A stretch of DNA of 64,000 bases from an uncultured Collinsella sp. (lineage in GTDB: Bacteria; Actinomycetota; Coriobacteriia; Coriobacteriales; Coriobacteriaceae). The notes under the pieces were generated by a model that searched no databases, had not been told where the DNA came from, and saw only the letters and a list, made by a program, of their open reading frames with translations. Within the stretch, counting starts at the first letter, position 1. Each line of letters starts with the position of its first letter. Below are positions 43,583 through 52,021 of the stretch, piece after piece. The position numbers and the translations under genes were made by a program. The DNA lies in NCBI GenBank assembly GCA_900758475.1, contig CAAERQ010000033.1:1-64000 (forward strand). Reading direction: 5' to 3'.

Positions 43583-43672
43583 TCCAACTAGTCATTGGGG
43601 ACGTTCTTTAATGACTAGTCAAACAAGAACGTCCCCAACGACTAGTCATTCAAGAACGTCCCCAATGACTAC
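43583..43672. repeat. Repeat cluster of ggggacgttctt / aagaacgtcccc units
   Basis: One forward unit (43592-43608) and two inverted units (43625-43639 and 43652-43668), interleaved with gactagtc palindromes. The outer units pair over 17 bp. It occupies part of the 315-nt gap between htpG and the YhgE operon. Confidence 0.65.
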
Positions 43673-43686
43673 TCCGTACAAAAGCA

Positions 43687-43756
43687 AACGAGAGTGGAAA
43701 ATCCCCCACTTCAAGCCCGCGCTCGAGCCAAAAGTGGGAAATTATCCACTCTCGTT
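43687..43756 (-). terminator. Large hairpin downstream of htpG
   Basis: 12-bp perfect outer stem (43687-43698 and 43745-43756), an internal loop, then ccactt/aagtgg. It lies 31 nt after the htpG stop. The T-run is poor, so terminator function is likely but not certain. Confidence 0.5.
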
Positions 43757-43786
43757 CTAATCTAGTTACGGTGCCGTATCCCCGAA

Positions 43787-45811
43787 CTACATCAAGTTAC
43801 AAACAGCTGCTGCGAAGGCTACGGGGTCCTCGGGGAGGATGCCCTCGACGAGCAGGGCCTGGTCGTAGAGCAGACCGGAGTACTGCTTAATCTTGTCGGC
43901 GTCGCCCGCCTTCTGGGCAGCGACGAGCTTGGCGAAGACCGGGTGCTTAGCGTTGAGCTCCAGCACGCGCTGGCTCTTGGGCATACCGTCGGGCGCGCCC
44001 TCGGGACCCTTCTGAAGGACCTTCTCCATCTCGAGCGAAAGCGGACCCTCGGTGGTGATGCAGGCGGGAGCGTCAGTCAGACGCGCGGAGACGGCAACCT
44101 TCTCGACCTTGTTGCCGAGCGCCTCCTTCATGGCGTTAAAGAGGTCCTCGTTCTCCTTGGTGGCGTCCTCGGCCTCCTTCTTCTCGTCATCGGTCGCCAA
44201 GTCAAGATCGCCGGTCGCGACGTTCTTAAGCTCCAGGTGACGATCCTCGACCTCAGGCTCGGCACCATCGGCAACTGCCTTCTCGGCAGCCTCGCGAGCA
44301 GCGTCATCCTCGTAGACCTTGGGCATATCGGCAGCCACGTACTCACGCATGGCCTGGAAGGTGAACTCATCCACGTCCTGCGTCAGCAGCAGTACATCGT
44401 AGCCGCGGTCGAGCACGCCCTTCACGACGGGCATCTTGGCCAGACGCTCGCGCGAATCGCCGGCGGCATAGTAGATTGCCTTCTGGCCCTCGGGCATACC
44501 CTTGGCATACTCGGCAAGGGTAATCATCTTCTGCTCCTTGGCAGACCAGAACAGCAGCAAGTCGGCGAGCTCGTCGGCCTTCATGCCGTAGCTCGAGTAG
44601 ATGCCGTACTTAAGACCGCGACCAAAGTTCTCAAAGAACTTCTCGTATGCCTCGCGGTCGTTGTCGCGCATGTCCTCGAGATCGGCGGTGATCTTCTTCT
44701 CGACACGCTTGGCAATGGCCTTGAGCTGACGGTTCTGCTGCAGCGTCTCGCGCGAGATATTGAGCGTCACGTCGGCAGAATCCACGACACCGCGCACAAA
44801 GTTGTAGTAGTCGGGCAGCAGGTCGTCGCACTTCTCCATAATCAGCACGTTGGAGCTGTAGAGTGCCAGGCCCTTCTCGTAGTCCTTGCTGTACAGATCG
44901 AACGGGGCGCGACCCGGCACAAACAGCAGTGCGTCATACTCAAGCGTACCCTCAGCATGGAAGCTGATAGTGCGCGCGGGATCGTCAAAGTCGTGGAACG
45001 TGGACTTGTAGAACTCGTCGTAATCCTTCTGCTCAACGTCGGAGCTGCGCTTTTTCCAGATCGGCGTCATGGAGTTGATGGTCTCGAGCTCCTGGTAGTC
45101 CTCGTACTCGGGCTTGTAATCATCCGGCGCGTCCTCGGGCTTGGGTTTCTGGCGGCTCTTGCTCACCATCATCTGAATCGGGTAGCGCACATAGTTGCTG
45201 TACTGCTGAATCAGGCTCTTGAGGCCCCACTCGGTCAGGAAGCGATCGTAGGTCTCGGCCTCGCCGTCGGCGTCGAGCTTCTCGTTCTCGCGCAGCGTCA
45301 GGATGACATCGGTACCGTGCTCAGCACGCTCGCCATCCTCGATGGTGTAGCCCTCAAGACCGTCGGACTCCCAAACGTGGGCGGCATCCTCGCCGTAAGC
45401 GCGGCTGACGACCTTCACGTGGCTGGCGACCATAAAGGCGGAGTAGAAACCCACGCCAAACTGACCGATGATGTCGACATCGGAACCCTGTTGCTCGGCG
45501 TTCTCGGTCTTAAACTCCTCGGAGCCGGAATGGGCGATGGTGCCCAGATTGCGCTCGAGCTCCTCGGCGGTCATGCCAATGCCGTTATCTGAGATGGTAA
45601 TGGTGCGGGCGTCTTTATCAAAGGAGACATGAATAGCCAGGTCGCCCTGGTCGAGCTTGACGCTCGGGTCCTGCAAGCTCTTAAAGTTGAGCTTGTCGAC
45701 AGCATCGCTCGCGTTGGAGATAAGCTCGCGCAGGAAGATTTCCTTATTGGTGTAGATGGAATTGATCATAAGGTCGAGCAGTTTTTTGCTCTCGGTCTTA
45801 AATTGACGCAT
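43787..45811 (-). CDS. htpG: Molecular chaperone HtpG (Hsp90)
   Basis: 674 residues. ATP-dependent cytoplasmic chaperone. The N-terminal GHKL ATPase has ELISNASDAVDKL, DNGIGM, GTIAHSGSEEF and the GQFGVGFYSAFMVA lid; the middle domain has the catalytic Arg region (GVVDSADVTLNISRETLQQN); the C-terminal dimerisation domain follows. A charged Asp/Glu stretch near residues 520-570 is acidic and somewhat longer than in E. coli. The start at 45811 follows GCGAAAGGACTGCAC. Single gene. Confidence 0.97.
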   Translation of the reverse strand: MRQFKTESKKLLDLMINSIYTNKEIFLRELISNASDAVDKLNFKSLQDPSVKLDQGDLAIHVSFDKDARTITISDNGIGMTAEELERNLGTIAHSGSEEFKTENAEQQGSDVDIIGQFGVGFYSAFMVASHVKVVSRAYGEDAAHVWESDGLEGYTIEDGERAEHGTDVILTLRENEKLDADGEAETYDRFLTEWGLKSLIQQYSNYVRYPIQMMVSKSRQKPKPEDAPDDYKPEYEDYQELETINSMTPIWKKRSSDVEQKDYDEFYKSTFHDFDDPARTISFHAEGTLEYDALLFVPGRAPFDLYSKDYEKGLALYSSNVLIMEKCDDLLPDYYNFVRGVVDSADVTLNISRETLQQNRQLKAIAKRVEKKITADLEDMRDNDREAYEKFFENFGRGLKYGIYSSYGMKADELADLLLFWSAKEQKMITLAEYAKGMPEGQKAIYYAAGDSRERLAKMPVVKGVLDRGYDVLLLTQDVDEFTFQAMREYVAADMPKVYEDDAAREAAEKAVADGAEPEVEDRHLELKNVATGDLDLATDDEKKEAEDATKENEDLFNAMKEALGNKVEKVAVSARLTDAPACITTEGPLSLEMEKVLQKGPEGAPDGMPKSQRVLELNAKHPVFAKLVAAQKAGDADKIKQYSGLLYDQALLVEGILPEDPVAFAAAVCNLM

Positions 45812-46011
45812 GTGCAGTCCTTTCGCGCTACCCCTGCCCGCAAAAACGGCCCGGTTGCCCGAGCCGCATTGCAGACCTGCTATGTTCAGACTTAGATTTT
45901 ATAACCCATTAGCGCGCATATATACATACGGAATCGAAAAACTGTATGTTGGAACACCCATGCGTCGATTGCCAAGGAGTGTCCCCAACTGCCAGCAGAA
46001 AAGGAACGTCC

Positions 46012-46512
46012 CTATCTGTCGCCCATGCGCTTGGCCATCCAGGCATGAGGCTGGCCTTCGTCTTCGTAGTCCACCGGCGCGATCTGCGTGTAGCCCGCCT
46101 TGACGTAGAGAGGCAGCACGTACTCCTGTGCATGCAACTTTATGAGCTTGGCGCCGGCATCGCGCGCAGCAGCTTCGCTGGCTTCGACAATCTTGCTTGC
46201 CAGACCGCAACGGCGCATGGTGGACAGCACGGCGACGCGCCCCATAATATAGGTCTCCCCCGCCGCAACGCCTTCGTCCAAGTCGCACGCCGGCGAAACC
46301 GGAGCCTCTGCATCTGCCGCGCGCTCCAGTTCCTCGGGAAACACGCGCGAGCAGCCGGTGAGTTGACCATCCACGTACAGCGTCACATGAATGCAGTCAG
46401 AAGCCTCATCGATCTGGTCGAACTCGATTTCGTAACCCTGTTCGTCCACAAAGACGGCGCGGCGCACCAGCGCTGCATCCTCAAAGCATCCCGCCTTGAT
46501 TTGAATATCCAT
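46012..46512 (-). CDS. GNAT-family N-acetyltransferase
   Basis: 166 residues. Acetyl-CoA binding motif A is visible as YIMGRVAVLSTMRRCGLASK IVEA (R/Q-x-x-G-x-A form, RRCGLA), and motif B in AGAKLIKLHAQEYVLPLYVK then AGYTQ. Resembles the ElaA/YjcF-like group with VFVDEQGYEIEFDQIDEASD at the start. The substrate is unknown. The start at 46512 is set by GGAGGGGCGACC rather than the more upstream start. It lies 39 nt beyond the CpsB phosphatase stop and could be the last gene of that unit. Confidence 0.9.
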   Translation of the reverse strand: MDIQIKAGCFEDAALVRRAVFVDEQGYEIEFDQIDEASDCIHVTLYVDGQLTGCSRVFPEELERAADAEAPVSPACDLDEGVAAGETYIMGRVAVLSTMRRCGLASKIVEASEAAARDAGAKLIKLHAQEYVLPLYVKAGYTQIAPVDYEDEGQPHAWMAKRMGDR

Positions 46513-46551
46513 GGTCGCCCCTCCGTTCAAAGCAAACGTTAGGGACAGATT

Positions 46552-47202
46552 TTAGCGAAAATGAGCGCCTCGCACGCTAAACTTGGCCCGCGCCTTTGCT
46601 AGGTAATCGTAGTGACGAACATTGTGGGCGTCGCTTGCGATAAAGCTGTACAGGCCCTTGTCAAACAGGCGCTGCGCCGGCTTTTTCTCGCGACCAAAGC
46701 GCCCGCCGGCAATAAAATCAGCCGAAGCCTGCAGCTTACAACCCATATCGACCAGACGCTCGGCAATGCCCACGTCCTTTTGAATGGCGCGATAACGCTC
46801 GGGATGGGCAATAATCACCTGGTAACCGCGGCACTGCAAGTCGTAAATCGTGTTCTCGTATTCCTCAAAGTCATACGAATCGGCACGTGTCGAGAGCTCA
46901 AGCAAAAACTCATTCGATCCATCAAAGTGCAGGCGATCGGACCATTCGATGCCCAAATCCATAAGCTTGGCGTAGTTGACCTCAAAGCCCATCTGGAGCT
47001 GCATATCGCCCGCATGGGCACACAGCAACCGATAGGCCTCCCACATGTTGGCGTAGTCAAAGTATGGGTCCCGGCAGTGCGGCGTGCACACCATGTGCGT
47101 TACGCCGACGGCGCGAGCCGCCTCGAGCATCGCCAAGCTTTGCTCGAGGTTTGCCGCGCCGTCATCAACTCCGGGCAGGATATGGCAATGGATGTCTCGC
47201 AT
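46552..47202 (-). CDS. CpsB/YwqE-type tyrosine-protein phosphatase (PHP fold)
   Basis: 216 residues. PHP-type metal motifs are DIHCHILPGVDDGA at the N-terminus, CTPHCRDPYF, the GFEVNY strand, VIIAHPERYRAI and SDAHN near the end. Such enzymes dephosphorylate the Tyr cluster of BY-kinases that control capsule length. The start at 47202 follows GAGGGCGAT. Third in the order Wzz-like, kinase, phosphatase, with 25 nt after the kinase gene. Confidence 0.92.
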   Translation of the reverse strand: MRDIHCHILPGVDDGAANLEQSLAMLEAARAVGVTHMVCTPHCRDPYFDYANMWEAYRLLCAHAGDMQLQMGFEVNYAKLMDLGIEWSDRLHFDGSNEFLLELSTRADSYDFEEYENTIYDLQCRGYQVIIAHPERYRAIQKDVGIAERLVDMGCKLQASADFIAGGRFGREKKPAQRLFDKGLYSFIASDAHNVRHYDYLAKARAKFSVRGAHFR

Positions 47203-47227
47203 ATCGCCCTCTTATCTGCGTCGTTGC

Positions 47228-47983
47228 TTATTTCTTAAAGCGTTTCGCCTTCGCAGGGGTGCCCGTTGCAGCCGCGCCGCCGACAGCGGGATTGACCCCA
47301 GCCGCAGCGTCGTTCTGCCCCTTATCCCCGCCATAATACGAGTAGTAGTAGTCGTGGCTCGAAGTCTCGCAGCAGTTCATGACCGTACCGATCACGTTGA
47401 CCTCGGCCTTGTTAAGCTGATCGAAGGCAGCGAGGATCTCATTGCGCTTGGCAAAGTCCTGACGGATGATATAGATGGTGCCGTCGGTGATCGCAGCGAC
47501 TTCGGCAGCGTCGACAAACGTACCCACAGGCGGAGTATCAAAGATGACGTACTGGTACTTTTCCTCCAGCGCGGCGACAAGCTTGGCAAAGCGGCGCGAG
47601 GCAATGATGTCTGCCGGATTGGGAATGCGCGGCTCGGCGTCGAGGAAGAAGAGGTTGGGCTGGCCGGTGTCGATAACGGCCTCATCGATCGACATCTGAT
47701 CGGAAAGCACAGCGTACAAGCCGCCGGCATGACGGACGCCCAGCATGTTGGCAAGCGTACGGTGGCGCATGTCGCATTCAACGAGCAGAACGCTCTTGCC
47801 GCTGGTTGCGATGGCCTGGGCCAGGTTGAGCGCGATGGTGGACTTACCCTCGTTGGGAATGGAGGAGGTCACCGTAATGGACTTGATGGGCGTATCGACA
47901 CTCGCAAAGCGAATGTTGGCGAGCAGCGTCTTGGCTGCATTGTCAAAGGCAAGGGTGTCGTCGGTTTTCTTTTTACGGGCCAT
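47228..47983 (-). CDS. Bacterial tyrosine kinase, CapB/CpsD type
   Basis: 251 residues. Walker A SSIPNEGKSTIALNL, Walker A' LLVECDMRH, and Walker B YVIFDTPPVGTFVDAA define the P-loop BY-kinase fold. The C-terminus carries a Tyr cluster (HDYYYSYYGG) that is the usual autophosphorylation tail. It requires the cytoplasmic end of the adjacent Wzz-like protein for activation. Ends in a basic tail (AKAKRFKK). Start ATG 47983, 3 nt after the preceding stop. Controls polysaccharide polymerisation, but no glycosyltransferase genes are next to it here. Confidence 0.93.
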   Translation of the reverse strand: MARKKKTDDTLAFDNAAKTLLANIRFASVDTPIKSITVTSSIPNEGKSTIALNLAQAIATSGKSVLLVECDMRHRTLANMLGVRHAGGLYAVLSDQMSIDEAVIDTGQPNLFFLDAEPRIPNPADIIASRRFAKLVAALEEKYQYVIFDTPPVGTFVDAAEVAAITDGTIYIIRQDFAKRNEILAAFDQLNKAEVNVIGTVMNCCETSSHDYYYSYYGGDKGQNDAAAGVNPAVGGAAATGTPAKAKRFKK

Positions 47984-47986
47984 GGA

Positions 47987-48643
47987 TTACTTACCGCCCT
48001 TCACAACGGGGAAACGGCCGATGACGGGCACGCCGAGCAGTTCGACGGCGTCATCGACAGAACGGACACGCGTGTTGAGCATGTCGAGCAGCACAACAAT
48101 CGCGACAGCGACAAACAGGCCGGCCAGGGCGGCAACTGCAATGTAGAGCTTGCGGTTGGGGCCGCTGGGCTGGGCGGGAACCTTTGCCTTGTCGATGACG
48201 TTGACGGCCTGGGCGGCGTCGACGTCCTGGGCGACGGTAGAAACCGAGTTGGCCATGGCGTTGGCGACAGCGGCGGCGCCATCGGGGCTGGCACCGGTCA
48301 CAGACAGCGAGATAACACGGGTCGTGGTTTCGCTCGTAACGCTTACCTTATAATCGGCCAGGCTGGAAAGGCCCAGCTCCTTGGCGGCACCGCTCTTGAC
48401 GCTATCGCTATCGAGCAGCGTGGCGATGTCGTTGGAGAGCATCTGGCTTGCAGACAGATCGTTGTAGTAGCTCGTCTGGCCGCCATCGGTCTTGGCGAGA
48501 ATGTACATGCTCGTCGTGGCGGTGTAGGTGTTGTCCATCATGGTGAAGGAGACGACGCCCATGGCGATCGCGCAGACCACCGGAAGGGCAATGACCAGCT
48601 TGAGGTGCTTTTTAAGCAGCTGGAACAGTTCAAGAAGGGTCAT
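47987..48643 (-). CDS. Wzz/CapA-type chain-length and kinase adaptor protein
   Basis: 218 residues. Two membrane spans frame an extracytoplasmic loop: LVIALPVVCAIAMGVVSFTM near the N-terminus and LYIAVAALAGLFVAVAIVVL before the C-terminal cytoplasmic end (NTRVRSVDDAVELLGVPVIG). The latter segment is the activator of BY-kinases in Gram-positive bacteria (YveK/CapA/CpsC). The start at 48643 follows GAAAGGCAAACTGC. First gene of the three- or four-gene unit; the upstream 178 nt contain AT-rich -10 candidates on the minus strand. Confidence 0.92.
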   Translation of the reverse strand: MTLLELFQLLKKHLKLVIALPVVCAIAMGVVSFTMMDNTYTATTSMYILAKTDGGQTSYYNDLSASQMLSNDIATLLDSDSVKSGAAKELGLSSLADYKVSVTSETTTRVISLSVTGASPDGAAAVANAMANSVSTVAQDVDAAQAVNVIDKAKVPAQPSGPNRKLYIAVAALAGLFVAVAIVVLLDMLNTRVRSVDDAVELLGVPVIGRFPVVKGGK

Positions 48644-48821
48644 GCAGTTTGCCTTTCATTTCCCTAGTTCGTATCGACAAAACTGCTCGTATAATATCGT
48701 ATCTTTCTGCCATGTCCGAACTCTATACATAAGATACAGCGTCCGTGTGTAAGTTGCGCAACGACTAACGCGGCAGCGTAGGCGCGGGTAAATCGTCTAA
48801 TCCTCGGTTTTTGCCATATCG

Positions 48822-50246
48822 CTACGCGAACGGTCCCTCTTGTTGCACGGGAAACGTTACCGTAACGGTGGTCCCCACGCCCGGTTCACTCGACAGGTCA
48901 ATCGCGGCGTGATGGTACAGAGCGGCGTGCTTGACGATCGCCAAGCCCAGGCCGGTTCCGCCACGCGCCTTAGAACGACTCTTGTCCACGCGGTAAAAAC
49001 GTTCGAACACTTTACCCTGCTCCTCGGGCGCAATGCCAATACCCGTATCGGCAACCGACAGATACGGGCGCCCGTCGTCGTGGGTTCCACAACGCAGCAT
49101 GACCGTACCGCCAGATCGGTTGTAGCGAATGGCGTTGCTTGCCAGGTTATAGATCAGCTCGTCGATCAGACGCGATACGCCTTCGATCACCACGGGCTTC
49201 GTCTCGTGCCCAATGGTCACATTCGACTGCCGGGCAACCTGCTCAAGACGCTGTTCCACCGTCAAAATGGCGCGAGATAGCTCGATGGGCTCCGTGGACC
49301 CAATAGGCACCGCCTCGCCCTCGGATGCTCGCTCCGCCTCATCCAAGTTGGAAAGCGTGAGGATGTCGTTGACGAGCGCTGCCAGGCGTCCCGCCTCGCG
49401 GTAGATGCGGCCGCCAAAGTTGCACAGGTCGTCCTCGCCTTCAACCATGCCGCTTGCAATAAGCTCGGCGTAGCCCGAAATCGCGGTAAGCGGGGTCTTG
49501 AGCTCATGAGTGATATTGGCCGTAAACTCGCGACGCATGCGGTCATTATCGGCCAGCACAGCCATCTGGCGTTTAAGCTCCTGGCGCTGCGACTCAATGC
49601 GCTCGAGCATGGGAACCATCTCGGTGTAGGCATGTTCATAGCTACGGCGCGGGTGGTCCAAATCGACCTCCTGCAGCGGCGCAATGATGGCACGGGATTC
49701 GCGGCGCGCAAGGAAAAACGAGAGCACCGCGCCCGCCGCTGCAATAAGCAGCATCGGCGCCACCAGCGAAAGCAAAATCGCCGCGACGCCAGGCTGGGCC
49801 TGTGCCAAACGAACAACCTGACCGTTATCAAGGGCGACGGCGCGATATAGCATAATCTCGTCGAGCGTAGTGCTCGAGCGCTCCGCGGAGCCCGAACCGC
49901 TCTCAAGGGCCTCAATGACCTCGGGGCGATCGCCATGGTTGGGCAACGTGGAAGGAGACGCCTCGTTGTCATAGGCGACCGATCCATCCCTGTTGATCAG
50001 CGTGATACGAAGGTCCTCGCGATCGAGGCTTCGCAAGAATGCGATGGGTTCCTTCTGCTCGTTTAAGGCGGCGGCAATAAGCTCGGTTTCCTGCGAAAGA
50101 TTGGCACTCGTGGCATCTGCCAAGGTGTTTTGCACAAAGAACGCGCCCAACACCGTAAACGCCAAAATGACGGACATAGCGCAGACAAATATCGTCGCAA
50201 ACACGCGGTGCGACAGCGTATGTTTTCCCTGGGGGGCGAAGACCAC
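48822..50246 (-). CDS. Sensor histidine kinase, PhoR-like
   Basis: 474 residues from a GTG start, overlapping no gene but only 3 nt behind the regulator stop, with GGAGGAGTAACCC before it. Order: TM1 (VFATIFVCAMSVILAFTVLG), an extracytoplasmic sensor of about 115 residues, TM2 (AILLSLVAPMLLIAAAGAVL), a short linker, HisKA with H box ANITHELKTPLTAISGY, and HATPase_c (N box LIYNLASNAIRYN, G1 ADTGIGI, G2 GGTGLGLAIVKHAA). Pairs with the upstream response regulator. The nearby pstB suggests phosphate sensing (PhoPR type), but that is context only. Confidence 0.92.
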   Translation of the reverse strand: MVFAPQGKHTLSHRVFATIFVCAMSVILAFTVLGAFFVQNTLADATSANLSQETELIAAALNEQKEPIAFLRSLDREDLRITLINRDGSVAYDNEASPSTLPNHGDRPEVIEALESGSGSAERSSTTLDEIMLYRAVALDNGQVVRLAQAQPGVAAILLSLVAPMLLIAAAGAVLSFFLARRESRAIIAPLQEVDLDHPRRSYEHAYTEMVPMLERIESQRQELKRQMAVLADNDRMRREFTANITHELKTPLTAISGYAELIASGMVEGEDDLCNFGGRIYREAGRLAALVNDILTLSNLDEAERASEGEAVPIGSTEPIELSRAILTVEQRLEQVARQSNVTIGHETKPVVIEGVSRLIDELIYNLASNAIRYNRSGGTVMLRCGTHDDGRPYLSVADTGIGIAPEEQGKVFERFYRVDKSRSKARGGTGLGLAIVKHAALYHHAAIDLSSEPGVGTTVTVTFPVQQEGPFA

Positions 50247-50249
50247 GGG

Positions 50250-50978
50250 TTACTCCTCCGATGCGGTGGCCGCGGTGTCGTCGCCTTCGGCACCATCACC
50301 GGCAGAGGGCTCGGCCAGGCGATAACCCACGCCGCGCACGGTCTCGATGGCGCTGGCACGCTCGCCCAGTTTTTGGCGAAGCGTCTGCACGTGCACGTCG
50401 ACGGTACGCGAACCGCCGTCGAAGTCCCAGCCCCACACGCTCTGCAGCAGCGACTCACGGGTAAAGACCACGCCGGGCTTGCGCATAAGATATTCAAGCA
50501 AATCGAACTCGCGCAAGGTGAGTTTGAGCGGCTCGCCGGCAACGGTCGCCTCGCGATGGCTGGGCGAAAGCACGATATCGCCCACGCTGAGCACATCGCT
50601 CGCCTGCTTGACCATACCGCCGCGGCGCAGCAGCGCACGGCAACGGCTGGCAAGTTCCATGAGCGAAAACGGCTTGGTCAGATAATCGTCGGCACCGCCA
50701 TCGAGCGCCATCACCTTATCGAGCTCGGTATCCTTGGCAGTGAGCATCATGATGGGCACCGTCGCCGTCAGGCGGTCGGCGCGCAGGCGACGCATAATTG
50801 CCAAACCGTCGGTATCGGGCAACATGATGTCGAGCAGGACGGCATCGGGCGCCCGTCGCGCCACGGCAGCCTTAAACTCGCCGTCGCACGAAAAGCCCTC
50901 GGCCTCGATTCCCTGCTTGCGCAACGCATAAACCGTCAAATCCCTGATGTTGTCATCGTCCTCGACGTAATAGATCAT
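50250..50978 (-). CDS. Response regulator, PhoB/PhoP-like (OmpR family)
   Basis: 242 residues. The receiver domain starts MIYYVEDDDNIRDL and has the phospho-acceptor Asp in AVLLDIMLPD, Thr/Lys in MMLTAKD and YLTKPF; the winged helix has LTLREFDLLEYLMRKPGVVF then GGSRTVDVHVQTLRQKLGE and ETVRGVGYRL. The start at 50978 uses AAAGGGGTTCAAC; the open frame continues eight codons upstream. It sits between pstB (64 nt upstream) and its kinase, which supports a phosphate-regulon role. Confidence 0.92.
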   Translation of the reverse strand: MIYYVEDDDNIRDLTVYALRKQGIEAEGFSCDGEFKAAVARRAPDAVLLDIMLPDTDGLAIMRRLRADRLTATVPIMMLTAKDTELDKVMALDGGADDYLTKPFSLMELASRCRALLRRGGMVKQASDVLSVGDIVLSPSHREATVAGEPLKLTLREFDLLEYLMRKPGVVFTRESLLQSVWGWDFDGGSRTVDVHVQTLRQKLGERASAIETVRGVGYRLAEPSAGDGAEGDDTAATASEE

Positions 50979-51042
50979 GTTGAACCCCTTTGCGGCCGGC
51001 ATGACCGCATCTTAACCCTAAAGGTGCCTGCACTAGATGGTA

Positions 51043-51918
51043 TCAGCCAAAACGTCCCGTCAAATAATCCGCCGTGCGCGGGTCGGTGGGATTTTTGAAG
51101 AGCTGAGCGGTGGGCGCGTGCTCTACCAACTCACCCAGCAAGAAAAACGCGACCGAGTCGGAGATACGCGCCGCCTGCTGCATATTGTGCGTAACGACCA
51201 CGAGCGTGCAGGTCTCTTTGAGCTCGCAGGCCAGCTGCTCAACCACCAGCGTCGACACGGGATCGAGAGCGCTCGTGGGCTCGTCCATCAGAAGAATATC
51301 GGGTTGCACGGCAAGCGCGCGGGCGATGCACAGGCGCTGCTGCTGCCCGCCCGAAAGGCCCAGCCCCGACTCCTTGAGTTTGTCCTTGACCTCGTCCCAT
51401 AGCGCAGCGCGACGAAGAGAGTCCTCGACCAGCTCATCCAGCACGGCGCGGTCGCGCACACCCATGCCGCGCGGGCCATACGCGACGTTGTCGTAGATGC
51501 TCATGGGAAACGGGTTAGGGCGCTGGAACACCATGCCCACACGCTGACGCAGGCGGCAGATGTCGTAGTCGCCCAGGATATCCTGGCCGTCGAGCGCGAT
51601 CTTGCCTTCGATGCGGCAGTCCTTGATGCCGTCGTTCATGCGGTTAAAGCAACGCAGCAGCGTTGACTTGCCGCAGCCCGAAGGACCGATAAACGAGGTA
51701 ATCTGCTTGTCGCGGATCTTGATGGACACGTCCTTGAGCGCGTGATGGTCGCCATAGAACAGGTCGAGGCCCTCGACGTCGATGCGTGTCGGCGAGGCGG
51801 CAAAATCCTGCGCCGTGGGGCGAGTCGCATCCCCGACTTCGCGCTCGTGCGCAGCCTCGGCTTGCGCCTCCATTAGCTCCTCGAGCTCCGTGGGCTCCAT
51901 AGCCGCAGCAGCCGTCAT
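51043..51918 (-). CDS. pstB: Phosphate ABC transporter ATP-binding protein
   Basis: 291 residues. Walker A GPSGCGKST, Q-loop FQRPNPFPMSIYDNVAYGPR (a PstB hallmark), signature LSGGQQQRLCIARALA, Walker B ILLMDEPTSALDP and H-loop VVTHNM. It has about 45 extra N-terminal residues rich in Glu/Ala compared with typical PstB. Start at 51918 with TGTGGAGGTATGCGGT; longer frames start at 51984. Energises phosphate uptake with PstS, PstC and PstA, none of which is encoded nearby, which is unusual because pstB normally closes a pstSCAB operon. Confidence 0.93.
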   Translation of the reverse strand: MTAAAAMEPTELEELMEAQAEAAHEREVGDATRPTAQDFAASPTRIDVEGLDLFYGDHHALKDVSIKIRDKQITSFIGPSGCGKSTLLRCFNRMNDGIKDCRIEGKIALDGQDILGDYDICRLRQRVGMVFQRPNPFPMSIYDNVAYGPRGMGVRDRAVLDELVEDSLRRAALWDEVKDKLKESGLGLSGGQQQRLCIARALAVQPDILLMDEPTSALDPVSTLVVEQLACELKETCTLVVVTHNMQQAARISDSVAFFLLGELVEHAPTAQLFKNPTDPRTADYLTGRFG

Positions 51919-52021
51919 ACCGCATACCTCCACATCGATATCAATCCAGCTGTATCGATAGTAGAAATCGCGACTCATACGCACGTGAGCGCATTGTCAG
52001 GTGTTTGTAAAGGCGCCTACG

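Noticed and set aside
43787..46011. CIRCE or HspR-type heat-shock operator at htpG
   Set aside because: No TTAGCACTC-type or CTTGAGT-type inverted repeat is visible upstream of 45811.
47064..48667. Plus-strand frame opposite the tyrosine kinase genes
   Set aside because: Antisense shadow; the minus strand has Walker motifs and conserved gene order.
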